Positions 33,051 to 45,769 of a stretch of DNA of 64,000 bases are shown in pieces (position 1 is the first letter of the stretch; every line of letters starts with the position of its first letter). The notes below the pieces were generated by a model that worked only from the letters and a program-made list of their open reading frames with translations, searched no databases and was not told the DNA's origin. The position numbers were made by a program, and so were the translations under genes. This stretch comes from Topomyia yanbarensis (lineage: Eukaryota; Arthropoda; Insecta; Diptera; Culicidae), in contig NC_080672.1 of assembly GCF_030247195.1 (NCBI RefSeq), forward strand, positions 14,198,001-14,262,000, read 5' to 3'.

Positions 33051-36000
33051 ATGAGACAGTATCCCGGCGCAAGATAACACCCAACACACCAACCAGTCAT
33101 AATTGCCGGGTAACGTCACGAACCGGCTCTAAAATGCACTGGGTGTGTGTATGTGTGTATTTTCAGCTGCTGGAATTCGGTTCCATATCCGGTGCTGACT
33201 GCATCATGTTTTGACAGTTGCTTTCCGTTGAATGCAACGGCTCTGGAATATAAATATATTATTTGAATTCCCAAACTTCAAGTCACAGCTTTGCCATTGT
33301 GCATTCCGATCGTTCCATTCTTCCTTCACTGCACTGTCACTATCTCTTTTCAACCCAAGCCAATCAGTTGCAAGCAACGATTTGATGCCGAAAGCGCGAA
33401 AAGAAAAAGAAGAAGCATAATATAATATCGTCTCTTTGGGGTAAACAAATATATTTATCTATCCTACCCCCCACATCGAAGGGAACTTGCTCGCCTGCTT
33501 GGATGTGTGTCGGATGGGTTAGCTGTAAGTGTCCTCGTTAGCGTAGTTTTCCTACCCGAAGAAGACGATGGTCGGAGCCTGCTATGTTTGCATATTACAC
33601 ACCGAAAGATTGGTTCCAACAACGAAGGAAAGAAGCTGCTTTCCTTTTGCGTTCGTCGCAGATACCGGCCAGGAGGGGGGAAAGGGAACGTGAAAAAGGT
33701 GCATATATGGAAAAATCGTTGAGATATTTTTCATCTCCTATTGTAGTGAATTTCCTGTCGTTTCTGCCGTCGACCACTGTGCAACCAGCGGAGATAAATC
33801 GTGCTCGATTGCAGGGGAATTGTCCTGGCTTTTTGCATAACTTGAAGTGCTTGACTGTGCCGATCCACTCGCTAAGCACCAGCTTAGGAGTCCCTTCCTC
33901 CCATGCCGAGTAGCAGCAAGTCAGAGTCTTTAATTGAATTATTTTATCTGGCTCTATCCATCAGCATTCAAACTGCCACTGGCAGAGTGGATCCATTCAG
34001 CGCTTGCTTCGACTGCTCCATACACGCTGTAAATATATGAATGAGAGGGGGCTTTTGCTTATCGAGATCTTTCTCCCAGTTCGGCGTGCCGGGGTTTGGA
34101 GCAATCAACAGAGTAAACAGCATCGGGGTTCGCTAAACAAAACTCTGTACAATATACCTTTATGGTTTGGCAGCAGCAGCAGCAGCATCGAGAAAAGGGC
34201 AATGACAGAAACATTTTGACAAATGTTTACCATAGAATCCAAACCACTTACGGCGAGCTGGGAATGGAACAAAACTCACATCTCTATATATGATTCCATT
34301 ATCTTGCGATAATCAATTCTCTCAATCAAGTAAATTGTCCTTCTGGCGACTGAGTCGTTTTATCTAACACACATCGGCTCGGTGGTGTCATATTTTTCTT
34401 ACTGTAGGGAGTTACATACTAACTACAAAGTAGGCTAGGTTCAAATTAACAAACACGGAAAGAATTTTGATGTCTCTTTTGGGTTAAATATCTCCCACTA
34501 GATACGCCTGATTCATACTTGTAGACAAAAAAAAGTGAAGACGTTTCTCCCTTCATAAAGTTCTCCAGCATCCATGCAGAACAAAATTAATAGCACCCAT
34601 TTTGTCTGGATGAGTAGCGAGTCGAACGAAATTCTTCTACATCCATCGACCGTCTCTTGCTCTCCCCCAACCCAGCAAATGCGCTAATGGGATACATTGT
34701 CGGTTTAACAAATCCATTTAGGTTGGAGAGGGACCTTTTGTTAACTATTATCCCGGGTGAAGGGAGTTGGGGGCAAATTAGGATAGTTCCGAAAGAGAAT
34801 CCCATTCACATCGTCATCCGGCATAAATAGAACAGCACTTTATAGGTTCGATATCCGATTTCCGCTGCAGTAAATTAATGCCCATTGAAGTCTGTTTGCA
34901 ACAACTAAAGCAATTCATTAGAGCAGTGCAAAACTTCACCATAGCGAGCCGGAATTACCGCACATTGCGGTCACTAAATCCTCAGTCGCAGGAAAAAAAA
35001 ATAAACAACTCCCCAACTAACAAACATATTTCATAAATCCCATTATATTGTAATTTCCAGCCCAACCATACCATAAATCAGCATAAATCAGTGGAGCTCG
35101 AGCGAGGGGTGGCTGGATTGGAAGTATCTAAAATTTCACACACACACACACAGAGGCACATTCGGTCTCCTTCGAACCGAACAGTGGACAAACAAAAAGT
35201 AACCGACTATTGTAGCGCGCCCTGTTTTTTTTTATTCCTCGCTCAGTGCAAAACGAAAGTGATCTGCGGTTCTTTCTGCTCGCCTACTTCTCCTTCGCGG
35301 ATAAACCTATACGCGGCGCAATATGATCCCACAGAAATGAGCATCGCTGAAACCAAATATCTGACATTCGCCATTAAAGAAGGAGTTTGAAATGTCATTC
35401 GATTCCAATAAATCATAATCCCTGTGTGTGTGTGTGTGCGCGGCTTCGGTGAGCTCCTCTGGAAATTTCCGCGAATATAAAAATATCTTTCCCTCCGTTC
35501 GTTCGTTCGTTCGTTCGTGCGTCCGTTCCCGGGGTCCAGGGTTGGAAAACAGGGGACACCGTGAAGCAGCAATTGATGGTACCCGAGCGGTTCCATGCCG
35601 TGTCGAAACAGAAGAATTACGACGGCGACGGGAACGATTGATATCATGATGATGAACAGGCACTCTTTGCTGTTGCTGAGGCGCTGCCTCAAATGACAAA
35701 ATCCATATTCAATACTTGTCAAAGCTGAACCGGGGGAGAGGGGGGGGGGGATGGTCTGGGGACTATCGGCAATCGCCTTGGATTTCTGTACTCCAAGCAC
35801 GACAACGATGACGACAATTCCGCTGGGAATTGCTTTTCCGGCCGATATTCCGAGGTAACCGGAGAGACCAAATCTTTACCCTAATTGCCTATTATTTTGA
35901 TTTCATTTGTTACTTTTATCTTAAAAGTTGATTTCTGCCTCATCCCGACCCTGATTCCGGCCGATATAGGCTGACTGAACGAAGCGGGTCGGGAAAAGTT

Positions 36001-36260
36001 GGTCGCATACATAGCAAATCGTAGGAGGCGCGCTGATTTGAATATTTGCTGCCGTGTGTTCACCGTGTCAGTCAGCGTGTAGAAATGAACTATGATCGAG
36101 GGAGGCTGGTTTGTAGCTGTTTACAAATTGGATTCGGTTCTGTTTTTCTTTTCTAATGATGGCGGTTTGTTTTTCCTGTAGGAGAATGTCGTTGGATCAT
36201 GCTGTTTGAAGTCCATCTTTGTCTGCGTTTGTCGAGAAAGCAGAATTAGCTCTTCGGGGT
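33051..36260. other. Transposon-poor non-coding DNA with microsatellites
   Basis: No transposon motif was found. Simple repeats are CAG at 34171-34186, CA at 35137-35152, GT at 35423-35440, CGTT at 35495-35518 and a G run near 35738-35750. Open frames of up to 185 codons across 35243-35800 are driven by these repeats and show no protein features. The region probably lies upstream of, or within, a host gene. Confidence 0.5.
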
Positions 36261-36665
36261 GCAACACAGTTGCAGTTTAGTGGAACAAATGTTATATCTC
36301 TTTGAGATAAGGTGAAGATATGTGGAAGCCACGTTGCTAGACACCGACTCGCTTGTTTACATTAGCAAAAACTGAAATCTGAAGTGAAAATTCAAACGCA
36401 CAAATGAGAGTTTCCGAACATTTTCCTTTGGTCATCTGCACATTGACAGAAAGTGTTTTTGCAGTGGTTTGTGAAAAAAGTGCATTTGAAAAAGTGCAAT
36501 GAAAACGAGAAGAAGAGTGTTTCGAAAAGAAGCCCCAAGTGAAGATGGGTGATATTTTCGCACAAAATAGGATGTAGCTCCTGGCATTCCGTCAAAAACT
36601 CGGATTGATTGCATAGGAAAATATTCTAGCTTCCTTAAGTAGCAGTTTCGTGGCACACCAGCAAG
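36261..36665 (+). other. Candidate 5' untranslated exon ending at a splice donor
   Basis: The stretch is rich in GTGAAAA and AAGTGCA phrases (for example GAAGTGAAAATTCAAACGC and GTGAAAAAAGTGCATTTGAA) of the kind common in dipteran 5' leaders. It ends CACCAGCAAG followed by GTTAGTG, a good donor at 36666. The start is not defined. An initiator-like TCAGT occurs further upstream at 36068, without a convincing downstream element. No protein start is favoured. This rests on composition and one splice signal only. Confidence 0.3.
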
Positions 36666-36789
36666 GTTAGTGTGTTGAAAGAATTTTTATATTTGCTCAT
36701 GTCAGATACATGGTTCGGCAGGGGAGAGGGGTGTGTGTGGCGTAGGAGCTATGTTGTGGCTCGCATGTATAATGTCCTTAACGGTCTGC

Positions 36790-36830
36790 AAATTAGGTGT
36801 CTTCGGCAAAGTTGTCCAGAAATATCTATT
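36790..36830. repeat. Short dispersed motif GGTGTCTTCGGCAAAGTTGT
   Basis: From memory, this phrase is very frequent in culicine mosquito genomes. Only the short core is recognised here. Confidence 0.3.
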
Positions 36831-37099
36831 CCTTCTTACGACAACAGGAGTTAGTTTCTAATTTTGCCGTAAAAGCTGGGACACAGTTGCGGGACTTCGA
36901 ACGAAAAACGATCATAACCTAAAATGGAGTTTAATCTGGAATTGTGTGATTGATAATCGAAAAACTGAAATAAGAACAATTATGAATGAGGATAAATCGG
37001 ATAAATAATTTTTATGTTACTATGTTTTAATTGCCGCAAGGCTCATATGGACATGATCGAAAGGAAATGTGAAGAATTCTTTGCCTTCTGCTAAGTAGG

Positions 37100-37850
37100 A
37101 GTTGGGCGTTGCATCCAAGTCTACCGCATGGTCCATGGTAGAACATAACTCATCATCATGTTTTACCGCCGACGCCTAGTTTTCCGTTCTAAGTTTATAA
37201 CTGATTCGCTCTAGAATACCTATCCGTCTTTCAATTTCATTGGTTTCGTTGAACTTAGTCTCAAATTTGCCGAAAATAGCCAACAAAATCGATACAGTAT
37301 AAATAATTTTTCTATGGCCTACCTTCAATAAGTTGTTGGATCAGTCCGTTACAACATGGTCGGAAAGCCCAGCAATACATGATAGCTTCTGTATCAAACT
37401 CCAAATGCAGACATCTTGGGATATTATGATGATAGTCACCTAGGAACCGCTCGAAATGTTCAAATATAACTGTTGGAGTCCGTAATGCGGGTGAAACGGT
37501 ACGGCGACAGTGATCCCCAAAATTTCAAAAGAGTACAGAAAATTTGAGATGATGTAGATGAGTTTTCAGAAGATTTAGGAAGATTTCAGACGGCTTCAGT
37601 ATATTGCAGATCTCAGAAAGATTTCTGAGCTTTCCAAAGATTTCGGAAGGTTTCATTGTATTCTGAAATACATTTCAGGCTTTTTCAGAAAACTATAGTA
37701 AATTTTGGAAGATTTCAGATGATTACAATAGAAGATTCTTGCCAAATATTAGAAGATTTTAGAGATATTCAGATGGGAGTAGCAAAGAAAATCAGAGACT
37801 TGTGCTTACAGGGAATAAAACTTTCAAAAAAAATCTGTTAAAAGAACCTA
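37100..37850 (-). pseudogene. Inverted copy of the minisatellite-leader retroelement
   Basis: On the minus strand, 37850-37500 carries the AATCTTCTG array preceded by CTACTCCCATCTGAATATC-like sequence. It is followed by GCATTACGGACTCCAACAGT and GTAACGGACTGATCCAACAA (37500-37335). The same order stands on the plus strand at 31310-31785. Beyond it, 37330-37100 reads IFGKFETKFNETNEIERRIG and then ILERISYKL, a charged coiled-coil-like piece such as follows the finger in ORF1 proteins. The finger itself is absent here (deletion). Confidence 0.6.
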
Positions 37851-37899
37851 TATACGTAAATAATATATACAGCCACGAACCCTGGCCGATGCTGACAGA

Positions 37900-38460
37900 G
37901 ATCCAACGTGCTCTTAATGTTCTTCGGTAGATAAATAAGGAAGCCTAGGTCAGAGTTAGTTTAATCTATATTGTAGTCATGAAATCTGTAATAAATCTGT
38001 GAACGATCTTCTTAGTCGGGTCACATAAAATTTAGATCTCTTTTGAAGATCAGCATGTAAAGATAAATCGGAAAGATGTGAATTGCTGTACAATGTGTCC
38101 GCGTAAAACTTCATAGAGCAGAGCGAAATGTGATTACGATCTGAAAGAGTTCGATGTATCCAACACCGCATGTTTAATTTCTCGTGTCTAAGTTTTTATG
38201 AGGTATTGAACAGCTCCACCAAAGGTAATGCATCCAGCCGCACTCCATGCCCGCTAGTTTGGTCCTTCTATAGACAGTTTTCGAGGGATATGCCTCCCGT
38301 CATGTTTCATATATTGTTCACCGAAATTTCATTGTTTTTTAAAATTTTCGAAACAAATCTTTCATTGTCTGTCAATCCAAATCCCAAAAGTTCATACTCA
38401 ATTAGTTGTTCATCCATATTTAGGATAAAGATAACATCATACTAGTTGTCTGTACTGACA
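37900..38460 (-). pseudogene. Non-LTR ORF2 tail remnant
   Basis: The minus-strand frame 38171-37977 reads SMKFYADTLYSNSHLSDLSL then LQKRSKFYVTRLRRS. This resembles the C-terminal tail of non-LTR ORF2 proteins, where an L/F-rich stretch with a D-L-L-x-G-x-I/S-x-x-L-L pattern is followed by a basic RxLR segment. The upstream part up to 38460 is too worn to read. The catalytic domain is not present. Confidence 0.4.
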
Positions 38461-39015
38461 ACGCTAAGAAAACCACAAACAGTAGTTAAAATTCAAATTA
38501 ATGAACTCAGTTGACTCAAATTACTTTCAAAACAAACGCAAATATAAATTATGAGCTAGGGCGATCTTTTCTATTCCGACTCATTAACACGGATAGCTCT
38601 GAAATGAGTTGTACCGCCCATATCTATTGATTCACGAAGCTTTGACTTTGAAAGCAATTGTGGAATTACACAGTTTTCTTAAAAATTTGAGAATGTCTGA
38701 TAGCGAAAAATCACAGATACTCTTGCACTATTTGCACTACGCAAAGATACATTCTGAAATCATTCTATTCTCTAAATTTACAGAGTAAAAATGTCAAAAG
38801 CTTAGTCCTGCAACGAAGTTTATGTTTTGCTCAATGGTGTTCCCAAAAAGTAGATGGAGTTGAGAGATCCTCAGTGTTTTTTAGAGTAACCGCCGAGAAA
38901 AATAAACAAAATGAGATAATACAACAATTGTGATTGAAAAAAGTGAACCGATTTTGCTTTTCAAACTTGCATGGTAGAAATAACGACAGATTTAGGCATT
39001 TACATGACGACGCTA
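38461..39015. other. Gene-free stretch
   Basis: No gene, RNA or repeat end is recognised between the ORF2 tail remnant and the endonuclease fragment. Confidence 0.4.
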
Positions 39016-39020
39016 CTTGG

Positions 39021-39296
39021 CTACGTTGGCCATGAAATTTCTTTCTTTGGGGATATCAGAATTCGTCGAATTACAGATTTGAGAGAGATCATTACGAGCA
39101 TTTTCAACGAGATATTTTCGTAAGAGTGGTGAGACATTGCTGGTACTGAATACGCCACATTAAAGTCAGCCAAAGTGGTTACAATTAGCACACTGTCAGT
39201 CGTTTCCACGTATTGATCGAATGACAGTATTATATTTGCTATATTTTTCTGATAAACAAGCTGAGATTGCATCCTGAAACCTGGTAAAAGTGGCAT
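39021..39296 (-). pseudogene. Non-LTR endonuclease middle fragment
   Basis: The minus strand reads VETTDSVLIVTTLADFNVAY and then SVPAMSHHSYENISL. The pattern D-S-V-L-I-V-x-x-D-F-N matches the GDFN catalytic-site motif of apurinic-type endonucleases in Jockey/CR1-like elements, with the glycine lost by local rearrangement. It may belong with the remnants at 37900-38460 and 40194-41060, which have the same orientation, but intervening sequence prevents proof. Confidence 0.5.
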
Positions 39297-39299
39297 GCG

Positions 39300-40080
39300 C
39301 GTCTAATAACGATTCCCACGCTTTATACAACTAAGATATTATCGAACGACATTTGGATACAGCGATGCAGTTCATTCGAAGTCGAACATCGTTTTAATTT
39401 TGGCAGTCTTAAGGGGGTATTCAGGTTTATTGGTCACAAAATGAGAGCGTTATTTCGAATTTTTTGTTGAAAGCAACTGTTTGATTTTTCGAGTAGAGAT
39501 TTTCTACAATTTTAATTACAGAATATAACGCTAGGAGCTAGGATACATTCAATCCCTTTTTCCAGCAGGCATAAAACCTCCTCTTCTTTTGTACCAACAG
39601 ATTACAAACATCCAAATGATACATTACAGAGCTTATTTTTACAACTCACACTAACACAATAATTTTGCTCGTGAATAACTAAAATAGGGATAAAAGCTAG
39701 CTTGACAAGGAATTAACAAACAATCGCTTATTTAGTGTCGGTACGGGAATGATGAAAGTCAAAGACGTGGGAACATCGGTTGAATAAACAACATATACTG
39801 GCGAATGGCTCATTATGGCCATAATTGGTTAGGGCAATAGGAAAACGAAAGAATGGATGGGATCGAAGGCTACGACGATGGATGTCGAAATTCAATAACT
39901 GGAGAAGATCAGGGCAGGCGATTCGTGATTGAAGAAGATCAGCGAGGAGCGTTGCTTTGGAAACATCCCGACGAACACATAGTAAATCGAGATCGATTAT
40001 CTTGCAGCGATCAGGGCAGGACGGGAGATTTAGCGGGTCTTTCCATGGAAGTTGACGAAGTGCGAATTGGACAAATTGGT
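39300..40080. other. Gene-free stretch
   Basis: A 96-codon frame at 39853-40143 shows no motif and runs into the minisatellite. Nothing else is recognised. Confidence 0.4.
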
Positions 40081-40084
40081 CTAG

Positions 40085-40245
40085 GAGAGATTTCAGAAGA
40101 TTTTATTTCATCATTTATTTCTGAAGATTTCGGCAGATCTTAGAAGATTCCAGTGGATTTTCGAAGATTGCAAAGCAATTGAGAAGATTTCATTCAAATA
40201 TTCAGAAGATGGGAATAGATTTCAGAAGATTGTAGTATCTCAGCG
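40085..40245 (-). repeat. AATCTTCTG minisatellite block, inverted copy
   Basis: Read in reverse it follows 30360-30480 closely. Both share CAATTGAGAAGATTTCAT (or its complement), ATATTCAGAAGAT and TTTATTTCTGAAGATTTCG. It is therefore a true copy of the dispersed unit and not a chance simple repeat. Confidence 0.7.
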
Positions 40246-40249
40246 GTGC

Positions 40250-41060
40250 TGAAGAGTGTTAAGCTGATCATATAAATTTGGGCTGAAATCAAATAAATTT
40301 GCGCTGAATACCTTCTATTCGAATGCAGGCGTTGATTTGGAACGGTATCCAAACCACCGTAGAATATTCCAGAGATGATTAGATTAGGGCACAATAATGA
40401 CTTTTTAGGCAGTAAATATGTGTACGGAATAAGATATTCCCTATTCCCTCTCAGGGAGTAGGCAGTACCGATAGATTTTAGTTGAACTGTGTTATGATTT
40501 ATTTTGTCAAAGGCAGCGGACAGAGCTAGACTTGTTGAGCATAGAAACACATCTCTCCTACTACTTTTCTTTGGAAGACATGCTATTTTGGCGATAGCCC
40601 CAGTAGAATTGCTTAATTGAATGCATCTATCAATTAATGATCTAGTACTATCATCTGGATCTTTCTCTCAGGAACATCCATGAACTGTGGAATTTAAATA
40701 TTTTAAACATTCCTCGAAGTTTCGATATTGAGGCAATTTTAAGTTGAGACAAAAAAAAAGACCCGATGGTGAATTTGCAAACCTTAGCTGTGGGAGAAGC
40801 TATTTTGACTGGGTGTACAGTGGTTATACCGATTTTCTGATATTCGAGGTCATTTTTGCTTTGAGGCTAATACCGTCGTGGAAATCACTGCACTCAGGAA
40901 TATATAACAGAGTTCGTTCTGCTAACCAAAATTCAGGGAATGCAAAAATATCTATGTGTTTGATACTGAACAACGATCGAATATCGGCAATTTTTGGTAA
41001 CATTCTTCTAATATTCCACTGGAGGCATTTCAAGCACTATCGGATGATATAATTCCTAGA
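40250..41060 (-). pseudogene. Non-LTR endonuclease start and reverse transcriptase piece
   Basis: The minus strand at 41033-40824 reads MKCLQWNIRRMLPKIADIRS then HIDIFAFPEFWLAE, the N terminus of an apurinic-type endonuclease (Q-W-N-x-R; the usual L-x-E-T-W is altered to FPEFWL). At 40530-40480 comes LALSAAFDKINHNTV, motif A of the reverse transcriptase (D-x-x-x-A-F-D). Most of the endonuclease and the later palm motifs are missing. The unit is followed directly by the inverted minisatellite at 40245. Confidence 0.65.
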
Positions 41061-42105
41061 AGGGACATACATTCGACTAACTACCTTAAAATTAGTCCTA
41101 GAATGGGAATCCGACATCGGATTACAGTGAATTCATGGCAAAGAGGAAGGATCGATTTTGCTATAGACATCATCGATAAAAGTACATTAGACCGTTTATA
41201 AGTTGGAGACAGGTTTCTGTGGAACTAGTGTTGGTACTCTTCTTCTGCGTGGTGCTCCCCCTGGATTTCTTTCTTAGGTGAAAGTATGTAGCTAAAACTA
41301 AACGCAATCATCAAGTTGAGCTTGGTCTTGATGGCAGATTTAGATGGACAGCTCGGTTCTGGATAGGGATCTTCACATTTTCCACAATAATTGTCGTAGA
41401 AAACTATTGAATTAGAAATAAGACTTTGTCTATCTCGACGTCGTTAGGAAGATATATGCTTTCCAATGTAATCGGTTATCAATAACGTAGTTTAACTTTC
41501 GTTGTTTGTGGGACTAGCCGGTTGATTTCGAGGATTTTCAAAGAAGTGGCATCATGGTTTCTCTACCGTTTTCGTATATTAGTACTTAGTTTGTGCTTGC
41601 AGTCGTTATCACTCCATCGCTCTCTACTTCTCTGCATGGGACGTACACACGATTCTGAGCAAAGTTCTTATTTTTCTTATCATTAGCTTCAACTCGATCA
41701 GACAATGTTACTTCCAATATTCACATTCAAACAAAATCATAGATCCCAAAGTTCGAAATCAAAACTTCTAAAATACAGAACTGATTCGTGGTTCAGAATT
41801 ACAAAGACCAAGAATGAAAAAAAATAGACCAAATGACAATGAATCGGTTTTCTCTATTGATATTATTCCCCACTGATTTATCCAACGTACAGAAAGTGAA
41901 AGAAAATAGACTACTATGATTTATTTGTATTAAATTCCTTCGATATTGGTTGCGGCTAAAACTACCAGAAGTCTAATTCTATTCGTGTAAAGGAGAATAA
42001 AAAATGGTAATATAATTTCTCTATCTCCGTACTACTAAGAATGGTACAAACCATCCTGATGTTGGTAAGCATGAAAGGTTTAATTTTTGAAAGAAAGCAT
42101 AACAT
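41061..42105. other. Gene-free stretch
   Basis: No gene, RNA or repeat boundary is recognised. Confidence 0.4.
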
Positions 42106-42109
42106 TTGA

Positions 42110-42265
42110 GTAAACATCAGAAGATTTTGGAAGATTTCTGGTAGATTTTATATTAATATTAATCGATTATTAGAGGATTGGAGATGGTTTTAGAAGATTC
42201 GGAAGAATAGAATAGATTCCAGAATGCAGATTTCAGTTGCTTGAAAAATATTTATACTTTTTGTG
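42110..42265 (-). repeat. AATCTTCTG-family block, inverted copy
   Basis: It contains CATCAGAAGATTTTGGAAGA, GATGGTTTTAGAAGATT and TTTCAGTTGCTTG, ending in TGTCCAACAGAATGAGAG. The block at 45770-46000 shares GATGGTTTTAGAAGATTTGG, TTTCAATTGCTTG and TTGTCCAACAGAATAAAAG in the same order. The two are copies of one unit. Confidence 0.65.
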
Positions 42266-42269
42266 ATGT

Positions 42270-43085
42270 CCAACAGAATGAGAGATCCATACATAAATTA
42301 GTTAATCAAAGTATTTATGATAAAAAATCATTTCCGAGGCAGGACACGAATATGCAACCAGGGACGTAGCGTTGAAATTTCGCACCTTGTTTCGGGCAAA
42401 ACTAACAAAACACTGGTGAAATTTAAAATATAAGTTAACTACAGATCTGTCTATATCAGTCCAAATCAGATGTTTGAAGGTAAAGAACGAAGCATTTTTT
42501 CGGACACTGCAAAATCAGTTGACGATAGATATTTGTAGGCGACGGACGAAGAACTGTTTCGAGAGACTATATACGTGTAGATCGGTTTACTGAGCAGACG
42601 ATTCATTAGAATATTTAACTCGTTGTTATTATACAATAATCCGAAGCATTTCTTCGATTATTTGTACCTTTATGAACCGTTAAATTTCTTTCCGATGGTT
42701 TAAAATTGGTAAAAATGCTAAAAAAATTGATTTCCAAGGATTCGACCGAAGTTTGTTTGTGTTTGACTGTCGCAACGCAAATTTCAGCAGCAGCAAAACT
42801 TGAACTATAAATTCGTGAAATCAGATGACACTAGGAGTTTGAAGGCGACCGACGGTTCACTTATTCAGGAGATTGCATATCTATACCTATATACTGATGA
42901 AATAGTTTTTAGTTTTTTCAATTTATTAAATCTCTTTATTTATTTTATCTCCCGCAATTTCTGTCTCTTTATTAGTTTAAGTTTTCACTTTGCGCCGGAC
43001 ACTAAGGCCTTGCATAAATAAACCCTCCTGATCTCGTTTAAAGTAATACACATTGAACTCGGTCGGACCATATCTCATCACCTTT
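42270..43085. other. Gene-free AT-rich stretch
   Basis: No gene is recognised. The short frame at 42800-43021 has no motif. Confidence 0.4.
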
Positions 43086-43089
43086 CGGA

Positions 43090-45610
43090 TTAAGGATGAA
43101 CCGTTGTGATTTTTTCTATCTGGAGCAAACAAATGACGTTACTTGCGGAAATTCGTATGCGAAGTGCTGTCGCGTCTAGATACCTGCCCACACAGTTGAA
43201 ATCAACGGTATGTCCCCCGATTTGGGTTCGATGTTTTAAGGATCCCTTGCTCTAATAAGGGATAAAATGGTAGTCGCACAGGACGGGACAAAATTGTATG
43301 CCCTTTTAAACTTGTATCGGGCGACATTTTGTGGGACCGCTATACCTAATTACATCTTGTGATCTGTTTGTTCCGCTATTTGTACCGCGCGTCATACATT
43401 GCACTAAATACAAGCAAATGGGCCGTTGTAGCAATAAGGCTTGGTGTGGCAAGTGCACAGCGAATAATTAGGAAGATTCTTGCATTGATCATTTGACACC
43501 ATTTAAATGGATTAAATTTAAATTGATACATACGTATATGAAATGAAAGTGTATATACATCAGATTCGATTTAATCTTTTTTTTCATTTGAATTTAACAC
43601 AGCCTGCGTTACGCATAGCATTTTTAATTTTTTTTTTATGAAACAGTACAACCACTATCCAATCACTGGTCTTCAGCTGGGCTGGGTTCCTCGACGAAAT
43701 TCACCCGGACTCTTCTTCGGAGGACCCTGGAGAAGAGTAAATGCTTTAAGTGGCAAACGAAGACAGCGGTTTCACTCTCGAGATCAACGGCATCGTGACT
43801 GCCCATCACAACGAAATAACCAACGAACTTGGGCTTCAATTCGTGTCGATTTCGGCAAAAGTTTCTCTACCACCAGAATTCAGTAAATGCAAAAGACTAA
43901 CCGAAACAGTCCATTATCTGGTAGAAAGTTTACAGCAGCACTCAGCACAAGGCTCGATAAGGAAACCGGCGCGAATAATATCCTCACTGCTAAAAGATTT
44001 GCTTTCCAAAGGCAAGAAGGGGTTGCTGGACGGATAAAACCGTATCTGGAAAGGCGAACCACTTCCAGAGTCATAGCAAACTACGCTCGTCATACCATTT
44101 CCGATAAGGACCCAAGGGAAAAGATTCTCCAGAGACTTCAGACCCATCAGTCTTAGCGTGGGAAAATCTTTCGAGTGAATGGTTACTCGCAGACCGGTCA
44201 CGATCCTCCCTCGAACAATGAAACCTGGTGGATTAACGTCAATTCGTATTTCGGAAGGGCACAGGAATATGCCTTGGTTCCCTTGAGGTCATTCTTGGAC
44301 AAGAGGATGATCTCCACGCCGATTGTGTAGCGCTTGATATCGACAAAGTGTACAGTACCGTTTGACGTGAGGAAATTTTTCAGCAGCTCCCTAGCGGGGG
44401 TATACCTGCAAGTCACTGTACACATCTGATCTGTTTATCGAGGAAAGCGGATTCCCGGTCTTCGGTGTCGCGCTGTTTTTGGTGAACATGCTACCTCTAT
44501 TCGCTGTTCTCCCGAAGGAGGCAAGAATACTCGAGATAACGTTGGACTGTAAACTCACCCCATACTTTCCGAAACCCAAAAAAGAGTGATAAAGCCCAAA
44601 AATACTGGTTCACAGCCCTGAAGATTATGGTATTCAAATGACCTGTCGAAGTTTTGACGAAATGACAACTATCCTAGCATCGCTGTGAAACGGCAACATT
44701 CGTGCAGTATCCAGCCTGCTACCTAGCACACTGCAGTATTTTCGATGTTTTCAGGATTACCCTAAAACCGCTTCAGCTAAAAGTAGCAGTTTGTCACGCG
44801 CAATAAATGTTTCTAAAACATCAAATCTCTAAATCCAAAGATGAAAGCTTAAACAGTTCTTTCCTGCTGAATTCGCTTCCTGAACCACTGTGCACTGGCG
44901 TTGAGGCAGGTGTACAACTCTTTCGTTGGATGTCGGCCATCGTGGCACTTCGGCGAGCACTCGGTTTTCTTGAAAGAACCTCCGACGAATGCGTGATACA
45001 GAATATAGCCAATTACACCGACGAGGAATTTTCAGACTATCTTCTGCCTGCGCTGGTATGCCTTTAGCGGGTTTTTGCAGCGTTCTTGGAACTATAGATC
45101 TTCTAGGATCAATTCCGCGCTTTCGCTGCATACTACCAGCTAATGGATCGTCGTTTCTCAAACCACGCCAAAATCTTTACTATCGGATTAAAATCCCTTC
45201 AACACCATATGCTAGGTAACCGAACATTACGGGATCCCTGGCAATCAAAACGTGGATCACATAGGCTCTTCTCGTGATCGTACCTGTCTAGAGAGGTATC
45301 CAACGACGATGTCACCAAAACATTTAAACAATATATCTTCACTTCGAGAGGAATTGGATAGGTTTTTTAGGTGACTATCACAAAAGGATAAAAAATTATT
45401 CGAAAAATGGGTAGACCAAGACAGCAAGAAGGAACAACGAATTCTTTCCAGGCTTTGGATTGGGTACACAAGGACTACAGATGCCCACTATCCGTTCTGC
45501 ATCGACGTCCCGATGTGCAACACGTGTAGTACAAGACCATCTGTTGAGACGAATTGGTTAATGGGTACCTTGCAAATTCTTAAGAAGACCAATCTCGTTG
45601 ACACCATCTA
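43090..45610 (+). pseudogene. I-type non-LTR retrotransposon, degenerate
   Basis: Domains appear in order on the plus strand with stops and frameshifts. ORF1 end, 43370-43500: LFVPRVIHCTKYKQMGRCSN, then WCGKCTANN and EDSC, damaged zinc knuckles. Pre-RT linker, 43750-43900: SGFTLEINGIVTAHHNEITN and then LPPEFSKCK. RT start, 44010-44190: LLDG, RIWKGEPLPESWQTTLVIP and DFRPISLSVGKSFE. Motif A, 44330-44360: VALDIDKVYSTV. RNase H-like tail, 45430-45520: RILSRLWIGYTRTTDAHYPF followed by a cysteine pair, as at the end of I-clade ORF2. The endonuclease is missing between ORF1 and the linker. A full ORF2 would make cDNA by target-primed reverse transcription. This copy is dead. Its ORF1 resembles the minus-strand one at 12.3-14.4 kb. 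Confidence 0.75.
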
Positions 45611-45769
45611 ACCCACTTCTGGACTTCTATAATTATCCAAAACATTAGCTTAAAACGTGTCCTTGAAAAATCCTCAAAGGATTCCGTATTATCATAGTTA
45701 TATTTGGTACTATCAATGAAGGTAAAAAAACATCCTGTTTTTGATGAACAGCTTCGGTTGGAAATGGTT

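Noticed and set aside
35243..35800. 185-codon minus frame
   Set aside because: It crosses GT and CGTT microsatellites and a G run, giving repeated TNERTNER- and THTH-like sequence. Competing frames overlap on both strands.
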